DNA of 64,000 bases, taken from assembly GCF_040372805.1 (NCBI RefSeq), contig NZ_BAABWJ010000010.1, forward strand, positions 130,313 through 194,312, written 5' to 3'. This document shows, piece after piece, positions 1 through 7,814 of the stretch (the stretch's first letter is position 1; each line of letters begins with the position of its first letter). The stretch is from Pseudoteredinibacter isoporae_A. GTDB taxonomy: Bacteria; Pseudomonadota; Gammaproteobacteria; Pseudomonadales; Cellvibrionaceae. Under the pieces are notes generated by a model. The model had not been told where the DNA came from. It saw only the letters and a list, made by a program, of their open reading frames with translations, and did not search any database. Position numbers and translations under genes: made by a program.

Positions 1-2
1 AG

Positions 3-98
3 CAGGAAGAGATGACCGCTGCGCGTTTGAATCGATGGTGCGAGCAGATTGTGGCTGAGTTTGAGCTGGAGATTCCCGTCGAATCCTTGGACGACTGA
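3..98 (+). CDS. C-terminal fragment of an unidentified protein
   Basis: An open frame enters from the left edge (codons start at base 3) and ends at TGA 96-98, giving the last 31 residues of a protein. The tail is acidic and ends in Leu-Asp-Asp, with one Trp-Cys pair. It is too short to assign a family. The following 400 bases are non-coding, so this is the end of its transcription unit or close to it. It could also be part of a longer, unrelated ORF, but the absence of stops and the sensible composition favour a real gene end. Confidence 0.45.
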   Translation, partial: QEEMTAARLNRWCEQIVAEFELEIPVESLDD

Positions 99-511
99 GC
101 TTGGAAACGCGTTCTGTCTGTTTATATCCACCGTTGGTACATGAGCGCCTGTTAAGCCTTTCTGAAAACGAATCATAATAGAGTCATAGAGTTGCTATGG
201 CTTTATAAGATGGAACTCTGAAAGGAATCTGGCTTGCTAATACAGATTGGTGTCGCTAAGATTTAAACAATAATTCAAATTTGCCTCTGAGGCGTATTCC
301 CATGCTAATTCCGGTGAAACAAGTGGCTGCCTGCCACAATTTCTATCTGCGTAGCGCCGCTGCTATGTGGGCCGGGTTTGCTCATACCCGCCGTAATCTG
401 GAAATAGATTGCTGGCCTCCTGAATAGCTTACTTTTTCAAGCGCTACAACATTAGAAGGCCGAGCATTGATGCTCCGTCTTCGCCCTATCGTTTATAACG
501 AGCCTTGAACT
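99..511. other. Intergenic region upstream of the MATE gene
   Basis: About 410 bases without a convincing gene. A 41-codon ATG frame (302-427) is present but has no clear ribosome site and no recognisable family. The stretch presumably holds the promoter of the MATE exporter. No terminator hairpin or riboswitch was recognised. Confidence 0.4.
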
Positions 512-1903
512 ATGTTTGTGAATAAATCTTTCTCATTTTTTGGGCGTGAAGCCCTGCATATAATGCGCTTGGGCATTCCTTTAATGATTGCTCATGTCGC
601 TATGGTTGGCCTGGAAGTCGTGGATACCATGATGGCTGGCCAGGTCAGCAGTACGGAACTGGCTGGCCTTGCCGTGGGTGCCAACATCTGGTTGGTTATC
701 GAGCTGTTTATGGGAGGCTGGATCAGCGCAACCACGCCACGTTTTGCTCGCTTGAAAGGCGCAGGCAAACCGTCTGAAATTCGCCATGAAGCCCAACAGG
801 CGATACTGATGGCGCTGGGCATCGGTACGCTGGCCATGTTACTGATCTGGTCCATCGTGCCGCTGCTGTCTCATCTGGGCACCAGCTCCGAGGTGACCGA
901 GATTGCACAGTCTTATCTCTCAATTATTGCCTGGGGCATGCCTGCCAGCGGCGTCATTTGGGTGATGTTGTGTTTGTGTGAAGGCTGTGGCGATATTCGT
1001 TTTTCACTGGGCTCCAGCTTAATTGTGCTGGCATTGAACGCCGTACTGGATTACATCTTTGTGTTTGGTAAATTCGGCATGCCGGCTATGGGGGCGGTGG
1101 GCTGCGCGCTGACCACCCTGAGTATTTATTTTCTCTGGGCAATGATGGGCGTGGCGTATATTGAAACTGTGCCTGAATTCAAAGCGATGAAGGTGTTCCG
1201 AAGCTTACCGCGTTTGGATTTGCCGCGTTGGCGGGCCATTTTTATGTTGGGCTTGCCGATCAGTTTGTCGCTGCTTGCCGAAGAAGGTTTTTTCAGCGTG
1301 ACAGCCTTGCTGATTGCGCCACTGGGGACTGATCCTCTGGGTGCGCACCAGATTACTTTGCAAATCGTGGCCTTGGTGTTGATGCTCAGTTTAGGATTGG
1401 GGCAGGCAACTTCGATTCGTTTATCCAGCAGCATTGGTTCTGGAAAACCACTGCTGGCTGCGCGGCAGGCAAAAGTCGGTTTAAGCATCTGCCTGTCCTA
1501 TGCCTTTGTGTTTGGTTTGCTGATTGCTTGGCAGCCGGGAATGGTCATTTCGCTGTTTACGCAAGACAGTGGCATTGCGAATTTGTCACTGGCGATGTTG
1601 GTATTTGCGCCTATGTTTTTGTTGATCGATTCGGCGCAGGTGAGTGTTGCACAAATACTCAGGGGATTTGAAGACACCAAAGTGCCGATGATGTTTCAAG
1701 TGTTTGGCTATTGGTGCCTGGGCTTCCCTTTGGGTTACAGTTTAGGTGCCACGGATTATTGGGGCGAGAACTATGGCATTTACGGTTATTGGTCTGGCTT
1801 CCTGGCGGGCATTATCGTCAGTGCAATTCTGTTGAATATACGCTTACAAATTATGTTGAGGCGTTTGGTCGAACCTACCTCGCCTGAGCTGCTGCCGGAT
1901 TAA
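512..1903 (+). CDS. MATE-family multidrug/Na+ exporter
   Basis: Encodes 463 residues, the usual length for NorM-type MATE exporters. These inner-membrane antiporters expel cationic drugs or metabolites in exchange for Na+ or H+. The sequence is a series of about twelve hydrophobic segments in two homologous halves. The N-terminal half opens with a typical 'GIPLMIAHVAMVGLEVVDTMMAG' stretch shared with NorM (residues ~22-44), and the second half begins near residue 245 with 'LGLPISLSLLAEEGFF'. The ATG at 512 is preceded only by a weak ribosome site. The gene stands alone, with a TPR gene convergent to it. Substrate cannot be predicted from sequence. Confidence 0.9.
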   Translation: MFVNKSFSFFGREALHIMRLGIPLMIAHVAMVGLEVVDTMMAGQVSSTELAGLAVGANIWLVIELFMGGWISATTPRFARLKGAGKPSEIRHEAQQAILMALGIGTLAMLLIWSIVPLLSHLGTSSEVTEIAQSYLSIIAWGMPASGVIWVMLCLCEGCGDIRFSLGSSLIVLALNAVLDYIFVFGKFGMPAMGAVGCALTTLSIYFLWAMMGVAYIETVPEFKAMKVFRSLPRLDLPRWRAIFMLGLPISLSLLAEEGFFSVTALLIAPLGTDPLGAHQITLQIVALVLMLSLGLGQATSIRLSSSIGSGKPLLAARQAKVGLSICLSYAFVFGLLIAWQPGMVISLFTQDSGIANLSLAMLVFAPMFLLIDSAQVSVAQILRGFEDTKVPMMFQVFGYWCLGFPLGYSLGATDYWGENYGIYGYWSGFLAGIIVSAILLNIRLQIMLRRLVEPTSPELLPD

Positions 1904-2026
1904 AATTTCCGCCTGGCGCTGAATTGTGGGCATTGACTGACGATGATGATCCCGAAAGCAGTACGGAACCGGATTTTAATGGTATTTTGATCAGCGATAT
2001 TTTTTCAGCTGATGGTTTATGCCGGT

Positions 2027-2761
2027 TTATGTCAATTCAGCTTTGGCCTTGTTAATGATCTTTTGGTGCAAATCTCGATAGTGTCGACTCTGTGTCTGTG
2101 CAGAGTTGACAATTTCAGCAAAAATCTCCTGGGCTCTTTCGTAGGAATGATTGGCGGATAAAAATTTCGCGAAATAATAGGCTGCGTCGGGGCCGCTGTA
2201 ATAATTGTAGAGCGTTTCGTATTCGTGCTGGGCATCGGCGATTTTATCCAGTTTATCCAGCGATCGAGCATACAGCAGGTGGGCGTCCTGATGTTTGAAT
2301 TCCGGATTCTTTTCAATCAGTTCATCGAGAATCTGTTTGGATCGTTCGGCATTACCGAGGCCGAATTCAGCGGTGGCCAAACCGAACATTATATTGGGGT
2401 CGTCGGACAGAGGGCCATTCAGACATTTTTCAAACAACTGCCTGGCTTCATCATGGAGTCCTTTCTCCAGACAGGCATTGGCCAGATTCATGGCGTTCTC
2501 GACGGTATCCGATTGTTGATAACGTGCGGAGGCCTCATTAATGCTCTTGTTGGGATTGAGCGCTTCTTTGACCTTACGGCTGGCTTTGCGACCCTGGCGG
2601 GTATTCCCCAGATCAGGGAGCACTTCAAGAACTAAGTAGGCGAGCATGCCCGCCACGGGTAACACCAAGACGATCCATATCCAGGTTGTACTGCGTCCGG
2701 TTTTAACAATATGCACAACAAACGCAAATTGAATAAGGACCGATAAAATGAGAAACACCAT
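2027..2761 (-). CDS. Membrane-anchored TPR protein with PLD-nuclease-N-like head
   Basis: I place the start at the ATG at 2761, because AAGGAG lies ten bases upstream. A longer frame to 2794 lacks such a site. The 244-residue product begins with two hydrophobic segments (about 2-20 and 27-48) resembling the PLDc_N/'phospholipase D nuclease N-terminal' membrane hairpin. A Lys/Arg-rich linker follows, then an all-helical region from about residue 85 with TPR-type periodicity (an 'A.L.E.G..DEA..LFEKCL' pattern). It is probably an inner-membrane scaffold with a cytoplasmic TPR domain. Such proteins are common in gammaproteobacteria, but their role is not established. It converges on the MATE gene and stands alone. 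Confidence 0.75.
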   Translation of the reverse strand: MVFLILSVLIQFAFVVHIVKTGRSTTWIWIVLVLPVAGMLAYLVLEVLPDLGNTRQGRKASRKVKEALNPNKSINEASARYQQSDTVENAMNLANACLEKGLHDEARQLFEKCLNGPLSDDPNIMFGLATAEFGLGNAERSKQILDELIEKNPEFKHQDAHLLYARSLDKLDKIADAQHEYETLYNYYSGPDAAYYFAKFLSANHSYERAQEIFAEIVNSAQTQSRHYRDLHQKIINKAKAELT

Positions 2762-2910
2762 GCTTGAAACACTCCTTCGTTTGCAAAACGCCATTAAAAA
2801 TCAGTAGGCGCAGGAATTCTATCGAACGTCGGTAGGATATTCACCTCAAAATGTAGGGATTTACCGTTGTGAAGACAGGGGATGAAAAAAATGGGAACTG
2901 GATCCGGAAA

Positions 2911-2941
2911 TAAAAAGCAGCCTGAGTTCCATTCAAGCTGC
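2911..2941 (-). terminator. Rho-independent terminator of the RidA operon
   Basis: Read on the minus strand just past the RidA stop codon, GCAGCTTGA and TCAGGCTGC form a stem with one mismatch and a 7-base loop, followed at once by TTTTTA. It marks the end of the crotonase/acyl-CoA dehydrogenase/RidA operon. Confidence 0.75.
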
Positions 2942-2952
2942 AGGGCAAGTGC

Positions 2953-3345
2953 TTACTCTTCGATAACCGCGGTGGCTTCGATTTCGACCATCGCTTCGTC
3001 TTCCATCAATGCAACCACTTGAACCACGGCCATGGCTGGAAAATGGCGACCAAAGCATTCGCGATACGCGGCTCCGATGTCCTTCAGCGACGCCAGGTAG
3101 GCTTTCTTGTCGGTGATGTACCAAGTTAAACGGGTAATGTCGCTGGGTTTGGCACCGGCTTCGGCAAGTACTGCCACAATGTTTTTGAACGTTTGGTGCA
3201 CCTGTTCGGCGAAATCGCCGCTGGGAAACTGCTCGTTTTCATCCCAGCCGATTAAACCACCCGTGAACACCATACGACCCTGGGCCGCAACGCCGTTGGC
3301 ATAACCTTTCGGTTTAACCCAATTTTCTGGCTGTAAAAATTCCAT
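2953..3345 (-). CDS. RidA/YjgF-family protein
   Basis: The 130-residue product has the length and pattern of the RidA (YjgF/YER057c/UK114) family, including 'YANGVAAQGRMVFTGGLIG' near residues 16-34. RidA proper hydrolyses reactive 2-aminoacrylate and other enamines/imines; other subfamilies have different roles. A C-terminal arginine is usually needed for the deaminase activity. Here the matching segment reads 'AMAVVQVVALM', without Arg, so it is likely not a classical RidA. It is the third gene of a minus-strand operon after a crotonase and an acyl-CoA dehydrogenase, 31 bases downstream of the latter, and a terminator follows. RidA-like subunits recur in aerobic aryl-CoA catabolic clusters, which is the likely context. 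Confidence 0.85.
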   Translation of the reverse strand: MEFLQPENWVKPKGYANGVAAQGRMVFTGGLIGWDENEQFPSGDFAEQVHQTFKNIVAVLAEAGAKPSDITRLTWYITDKKAYLASLKDIGAAYRECFGRHFPAMAVVQVVALMEDEAMVEIEATAVIEE

Positions 3346-3376
3346 ACTGATACCTGCTTATAAAATAGTGCGAGCC

Positions 3377-4540
3377 TTAATGGCCTTCGTTCATGAGTGT
3401 TTGTTTGGCAATGATGAGTTTTTGCACTTCGGATGCACCTTCGTAAATGCGCAAGGCGCGTACTTCGCGGTACAACTCTTCGACGGGCATGCCTACCGTC
3501 ACGCCCAGACCACCAAACAGTTGCACGGCGGTGTCGATGGCTTTTTGGGAAGCTTCCGTGGCATAAAGTTTGGCCATGGCCGCCTCACGGGTAACGCGTT
3601 CAGCGACGCAATCTTTGGTCCAGGCTGCGCGGTAAATCAGCAGCGCCGAGGCATCAATATCCAACGCCATCTCCGCCAATTGAGTTTGTACCAACTGCAA
3701 ATCGGCCATAGGGGCACCAAACAATTCCCGGCTGGTGGTGCGATCAATGGCTTCATCCAATGCGCGGCGAGCGAAGCCGAGCGAGGCGGCGCCGACGGTG
3801 GAGCGGAAGACATCCAGTGTCGCCATGGAAATCTTGAAACCTTCGCCTTCATTGCCCAGGAGCTTGCTCTTGGGGATTTTGCAGTTCGTCATTGTCAGGC
3901 GCGCCAAGGGATGGGGGGCGCAGACTTGAATGCGTTCAGCAATTTCCAGACCTTCGGTGTCCGCGTCCAGAATCATGGCACTGATGCCTTTGGCGCCTGC
4001 GTCTCCGGTACGTGCAAACAACACGTAATAGTCCGCGATGCCGCCATTAGAAATGAACGTTTTCTCGCCGTTTACAATGTAGTGATCACCCGCATCCTCC
4101 GCGCCGGTGCTCATCGCAGCAACGTCGGAACCGGCATCGGGTTCGGTTAAAGCGAAGGCGGCAATCTTACGACCCTCACGAACAGCGCTCAGGTATTCCT
4201 GTTGCAGCGCGTCACTGCCAAACAAGCTGATAGAACCACTGCCCAGGCCTTGCATGGCGAAGGCGAAGTCGGCGAGGCCGGAATAACGACCGAGAGTTTC
4301 TCGAATCAAACACAGGGAGCGTACATCAAGCTTTTGGCCTTCGCTGCGCAGGGCGACGGCATAGTTCAGCCAGCCTCCTTCAGCGAGTTTTTGAACCAGT
4401 GCTTTACACTCATCGTCTACATCGGGCCCCGGATGCGGGTTACTGTCGATATTCTCAGCGGCCCAGGCGTCGAGAGTCTCGGCCAGTTCGCGATGTTTAG
4501 GCTCCAGAAAAGGCCAACTCAAATAGGATTTATCACTCAT
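3377..4540 (-). CDS. Acyl-CoA dehydrogenase
   Basis: 387 residues, the normal length for the FAD-dependent acyl-CoA dehydrogenase family, which oxidises the alpha-beta bond of an acyl-CoA and passes electrons to ETF. Visible signatures are 'FALTEPDAGSD' (residues ~149-159), the flavin-binding 'EKTFISNGGIADYYVLFART' block, and 'LFGGLGVTVGMPVEELYREVRALRIYEGASEV' near the C-terminus, where the catalytic Glu normally sits in 'IYEG'. The start has GGAGAGG five bases upstream and lies 11 bases after the crotonase stop, so the two are co-transcribed. Substrate is unknown. The partner genes suggest a ring-cleaved aromatic or short branched acyl-CoA. Confidence 0.92.
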   Translation of the reverse strand: MSDKSYLSWPFLEPKHRELAETLDAWAAENIDSNPHPGPDVDDECKALVQKLAEGGWLNYAVALRSEGQKLDVRSLCLIRETLGRYSGLADFAFAMQGLGSGSISLFGSDALQQEYLSAVREGRKIAAFALTEPDAGSDVAAMSTGAEDAGDHYIVNGEKTFISNGGIADYYVLFARTGDAGAKGISAMILDADTEGLEIAERIQVCAPHPLARLTMTNCKIPKSKLLGNEGEGFKISMATLDVFRSTVGAASLGFARRALDEAIDRTTSRELFGAPMADLQLVQTQLAEMALDIDASALLIYRAAWTKDCVAERVTREAAMAKLYATEASQKAIDTAVQLFGGLGVTVGMPVEELYREVRALRIYEGASEVQKLIIAKQTLMNEGH

Positions 4541-4551
4541 AATGCCTCTCC

Positions 4552-5382
4552 TCAGTTACCTTCGAATACGGGTTTTTCTTTTGCGACGAAGGCGTTGTAG
4601 GCGCGGGTAAAGTCTTCGGTTTGCATGCAAATCGCCTGGGCTTGTGCTTCGGCCTCAATGGCTTGATCGATGCTCATGTTCCATTCCTGATGCAACATGG
4701 TTTTGGTAATGCCGTGGGCGAAAGTGGGGCCCTGCAAAAGCGTGTGGGCCATATCTTCGGCGGTTTGCAGTACCTCTTCAGGTGCCACCAGGCGATTAAA
4801 GAACCCCCAACGTTCGCCTTCTTCGGCGCTCATCATACGGCCGGTATACAGCAAATCGGCGGCACGCCCCTGACCAATGATGCGTGGCAGAATGGCACAG
4901 GCACCCATATCACAACCGGCCAGGCCGACGCGGGTAAATAGAAATCCGGTTTTCGTGCGTTCGGTGCCGTAACGAAAATCTGAAGACATGGCAATGATTG
5001 CGCCAGCGCCTACACAAATGCCGTCAATGGCAGAAATGATGGGCTGCGGGCAAGCGCGCATGGCTTTTACGAGGTCACCGGTCATGCGAGTAAAGTCCAG
5101 TAGGCCGCGCATATCCATTTGGGTCAGAGGCCCAATGATGTCGTGCACATCCCCACCGGAACAGAAATTCTCACCGGCGCCGGTCATGACAACGGCTTTC
5201 ACGTCATCGACGTACACCAGATCACGAAACAGATCACGTAACTCGGCATAGGATTGGAAAGTTAGTGGGTTCTTGCGGTCCGGAATATTCAGGGTAATGG
5301 TGGCCACGCCTTCGCTGTAGCTCCAAAGGAAATGCTCGGGCTGATATTGGCTGGGATCAAAGCGGTTGGCGTCTCGAATCAT
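4552..5382 (-). CDS. Enoyl-CoA hydratase/isomerase (crotonase) family protein
   Basis: 276 residues of the crotonase superfamily. Both oxyanion-hole loops are seen: 'GAGENFCSGGDVHDI' (about residues 69-83) and 'GICVGAGAIIAMSSDFR' (about 122-138). The usual hydratase glutamate loop is replaced by 'GLAGCDMGACAILPRIIG', with Asp rather than Glu in the active-site turn. It may therefore act on an unusual substrate, or be a hydrolase or lyase. It is the first gene of the three-gene minus-strand operon, has AAGGGG as ribosome site, and is divergent from an SDR gene. Its closest remembered relatives occur in aerobic 2-aminobenzoyl-CoA/aryl-CoA clusters; this is an inference from recollection only. 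Confidence 0.85.
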   Translation of the reverse strand: MIRDANRFDPSQYQPEHFLWSYSEGVATITLNIPDRKNPLTFQSYAELRDLFRDLVYVDDVKAVVMTGAGENFCSGGDVHDIIGPLTQMDMRGLLDFTRMTGDLVKAMRACPQPIISAIDGICVGAGAIIAMSSDFRYGTERTKTGFLFTRVGLAGCDMGACAILPRIIGQGRAADLLYTGRMMSAEEGERWGFFNRLVAPEEVLQTAEDMAHTLLQGPTFAHGITKTMLHQEWNMSIDQAIEAEAQAQAICMQTEDFTRAYNAFVAKEKPVFEGN

Positions 5383-5462
5383 GATGGGCCCCTTGTTCTA
5401 CTCGCTTGTTGTTTATTCTTTTGCGGTATAGCTACCGGCAAAATAAATTAATATGAAAGATA

Positions 5463-5474
5463 TTTACAAGTAAA
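5463..5474. promoter_or_regulatory. Short palindrome between crotonase and SDR genes
   Basis: TTTACAAGTAAA is a palindrome (arms TTTAC/GTAAA) in the AT-rich 253-base gap between the divergent crotonase operon and the SDR gene. It is a candidate operator for a regulator of the acyl-CoA cluster. Such short palindromes also arise by chance in AT-rich DNA. Confidence 0.25.
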
Positions 5475-5635
5475 GTAATAGTTTGTATGGTTTTAATCAA
5501 GAGCTTGGGGCAAGATTGGTTGAATATGTCAATAAATGGGTCAAATTGGGCTCATATGCTCCTAAACAGTGGTTTGTTTACCTCTGCCGTTGCCTATGTA
5601 GGCAGATTCGCGGCGCCAACACAGTAGAAACGGAA

Positions 5636-6397
5636 ATGAGTTTGGACAATAAACATATTGTAGTGACAGGTGCATCCAAGGGGATTGGTGCCGCTATTGT
5701 TGATGCTTTGGCTGCCCAAGGGGCCAGGTTGACGATTATGGGACGCAGTCTCGCGGGGCTGGAAAAGAAAGCCGAGGGTTTGAGCAAAGTTCAATGCGTG
5801 GCGGTGGATGTGATGGACCCAGAGGCTGTTGCCCAAGGTTTTGCCAAAGCCCGCGAAGGCTTTGGTCCGATCGATATACTGGTCAATAACGCGGGACAGG
5901 CCGCCACCGCGCCGTTTCACAAAATGGATAATGAAACCTGGCGTCAAATGATGGGGGTGAACCTCGACAGCGTTTTTTACTGTTGTCAAGAAGCGATAGC
6001 GGACATGCGTCCAGCCAAATCGGGTCGCATTATTAATATCGCCAGTACCGCCGCGTTAAAAGGCTACGGGTACGTTTCGGCCTATGTTGCGGCTAAACAC
6101 GGGGTTTTGGGTTTAACACGAGCGTTGGCCCTGGAAACGGCGCAGCATGGCATTACCGTAAATGCGGTGTGTCCGGGTTACACGGAAACGGAATTGGTGC
6201 GCGATTCCATCCAGACCATTATGGATAAAACCGGTCGCAGTGAAGCAGAAGCCCGAGCGGAGCTGGCTAAGAGCAACCCTCAAGGCCGTTTGATTCAACC
6301 CGAGGAAGTGGCGGATACCGTATTGTGGTTATGCCAGGATGGCAGTGGATCGATCACCGGGCAAGCGATTGCGGTCGCCGGTGGCGAGGTGATGTAG
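5636..6397 (+). CDS. SDR-family (3-hydroxyacyl-CoA type) dehydrogenase
   Basis: The open frame extends upstream to 5483, but homology to short-chain dehydrogenases begins at the ATG at 5636, giving 253 residues, the normal size. The NAD(P) motif 'TGASKGIG' is at residues ~11-18, 'NNAG' near 87, and the catalytic Ser...Tyr-x-x-x-Lys is seen in 'IASTAALKGYGYVSAYVAAK'. The closest type is the 3-hydroxybutyrate/3-hydroxyacyl-CoA dehydrogenase group. It is divergent from the crotonase operon and probably supplies the third beta-oxidation step (hydroxyacyl-CoA to ketoacyl-CoA) for that pathway. The ribosome site before 5636 is weak. Confidence 0.88.
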   Translation: MSLDNKHIVVTGASKGIGAAIVDALAAQGARLTIMGRSLAGLEKKAEGLSKVQCVAVDVMDPEAVAQGFAKAREGFGPIDILVNNAGQAATAPFHKMDNETWRQMMGVNLDSVFYCCQEAIADMRPAKSGRIINIASTAALKGYGYVSAYVAAKHGVLGLTRALALETAQHGITVNAVCPGYTETELVRDSIQTIMDKTGRSEAEARAELAKSNPQGRLIQPEEVADTVLWLCQDGSGSITGQAIAVAGGEVM

Positions 6398-6505
6398 TGC
6401 CCGAGCGGGAATATAAGCCCTTTTAATTTCCCGTGTTAGTTAACGGTTTGTTTGCATTAATATCTGCCCTGGCGCTTTATGCTGAGAAAGGCTTTGGGGG
6501 CGGAG

Positions 6506-6562
6506 ATGCCCGAGAAGAGCTACAAAGGGTAGGTATCATTCCCCGTGGGCTCCTCTCGGCAT
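6506..6562. terminator. Imperfect long inverted repeat between convergent genes
   Basis: ATGCCCGAGAAGAGC and GCTCCTCTCGGCAT pair with one bulge and one mismatch around a loop of about 28 bases. They lie between the SDR gene (+) and the MaoC genes (-). There is no T-run, so it may act as a factor-independent pause or an RNA-end-protecting hairpin rather than a classical terminator. Confidence 0.35.
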
Positions 6563-6586
6563 GAAGATGGGTTTGACACTAAGCGC

Positions 6587-7084
6587 TCAATCGCGATTCT
6601 CTGGATTTAACTCCGCCAAAATATCAATTTCAAAGGTAAACACCAACTCCCCATATTGGTTGTAGGCCTCATTGCGGCTGCGAATAATGCCCCACTGACC
6701 GCGTACAATTTTGTCCAGCTTATCGGTGATTTCATAGGTGTATGTGAGAGTGTGTCCAGGTCGTACCGGCTTTAACCACTTCATATTCTGGAAGCCGACG
6801 CCAGCGCCGTTACGACGACCATCTCGCACAGCCGTTGCATAACGTTCCATGTAATTTACCATCAGCTTCATCCAAATAGCGCTGATGTGCCAACCCGAAG
6901 CGACAAGGCCACGATAACGTGTATCCAAAGCCGCTTCCGGGTCTGTGTGGTAGGGTTGAGGGGCGTAGCGTTTTCCGAAATCGATAATTTCTTTTTCGCC
7001 AAAGGTGTGGCTGCCAAAAACGTGAAATTCACCGACGGGGATATCTTCAAACCAGCGGCTGCGAAAGACCATTTGTTCAGTCAT
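6587..7084 (-). CDS. MaoC-like hydratase, catalytic Asp apparently replaced
   Basis: The ATG at 7084 is used because it overlaps the stop of the preceding gene (ATGACTGA, 8-base overlap), giving 165 residues. The hot-dog fold MaoC pattern 'FGKRYAPQPYHTDPEAA' (residues ~39-55) and 'LVASGWHISAIWMKLM' are present. Family members normally read Asp-Pro-Gln-Pro-Phe-His at this site, with the Asp and His forming the catalytic dyad; here the Asp is Ala. With its intact neighbour it may form a heteromeric (R)-hydratase in which only one subunit is active. Co-translated with the upstream MaoC gene. Confidence 0.82.
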   Translation of the reverse strand: MTEQMVFRSRWFEDIPVGEFHVFGSHTFGEKEIIDFGKRYAPQPYHTDPEAALDTRYRGLVASGWHISAIWMKLMVNYMERYATAVRDGRRNGAGVGFQNMKWLKPVRPGHTLTYTYEITDKLDKIVRGQWGIIRSRNEAYNQYGELVFTFEIDILAELNPENRD

Positions 7085-7532
7085 TGTGCACCTCGTCCTG
7101 ATCCTGATAAGCAACCATGATCGGGCTGCTTAAATTCATCACACACTTTTCATCCTGATTGTAAACACTGATGTTACATAGGAGGTCGCCGTATTCCTGA
7201 TGTTTGATTTTACTGTCGACCGTAATATCAGCGTAGAGTTGATCGTCGGCAAAAACCGGCTTCAACCAACGTAATTGTTCGACCCCTGGCGACCCTAAAG
7301 CCATGATTTTTTCCTGGTTCAAGGTATCCGCTAATAAACGCATCATCAGTGCGCAAACTTGCCAGCCACTTGCGCATAAGCCACCGAAGATGGATTCGTC
7401 GGCGGCTTCGCTGCTGAGGTGGAAAGGTTGTGGATCAAATTCTGCTGCGAACTCCAGAATGTCCTTTTTGAGGAGGGTGATTGGTCCGGCTCGGTAGCGT
7501 TGGCCAATGGGAATATCTTGCCAATATTGCAT
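7077..7532 (-). CDS. MaoC-like (R)-specific enoyl-CoA hydratase
   Basis: The likely start is the ATG at 7532 ('MQYWQDIPIGQRY'), giving 151 residues, because the family's first strand begins there. The frame is open to 7589. The hot-dog motif 'FDPQPFHLSSEAADESIFGGLCASGW' contains the full Asp/His dyad (about residues 30-35). It probably hydrates an unsaturated acyl-CoA. It forms a two-gene minus-strand operon with a second MaoC gene and converges on the SDR gene, suggesting a shared pathway with the crotonase/acyl-CoA dehydrogenase cluster. Confidence 0.85.
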   Translation of the reverse strand: MQYWQDIPIGQRYRAGPITLLKKDILEFAAEFDPQPFHLSSEAADESIFGGLCASGWQVCALMMRLLADTLNQEKIMALGSPGVEQLRWLKPVFADDQLYADITVDSKIKHQEYGDLLCNISVYNQDEKCVMNLSSPIMVAYQDQDEVHND

Positions 7533-7814
7533 GCTTTGCTCTCGGTGTTGGCAGACTGTGTTCAGGTGTGGATTGGCTGTGAGTCCCATGGTTTAAGGGG
7601 GACGCTTTGCGAATTACTCAATTATGGACTAGCCTGAAGTGCACATGTTCTGCATATATGATTGTTTGGCGCTTACTATATCGGGGCGGCCGACAATTGG
7701 TCAATTGAACCTGAAAAGGGATTTTCTCAGCAAAATACACACTTAACGGATGAGATGGGTGGCTGAGGGACACCTGGATGTCAGCAGATCTGACGTCGGC
7801 ATAATGGAGATGTG

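Noticed and set aside
302..427. 41-codon ORF upstream of the MATE gene
   Set aside because: No ribosome site, no recognisable family; chance length.
3368..4150. 260-codon frame on the plus strand
   Set aside because: It runs antisense through the acyl-CoA dehydrogenase gene and has no family match or ribosome site.
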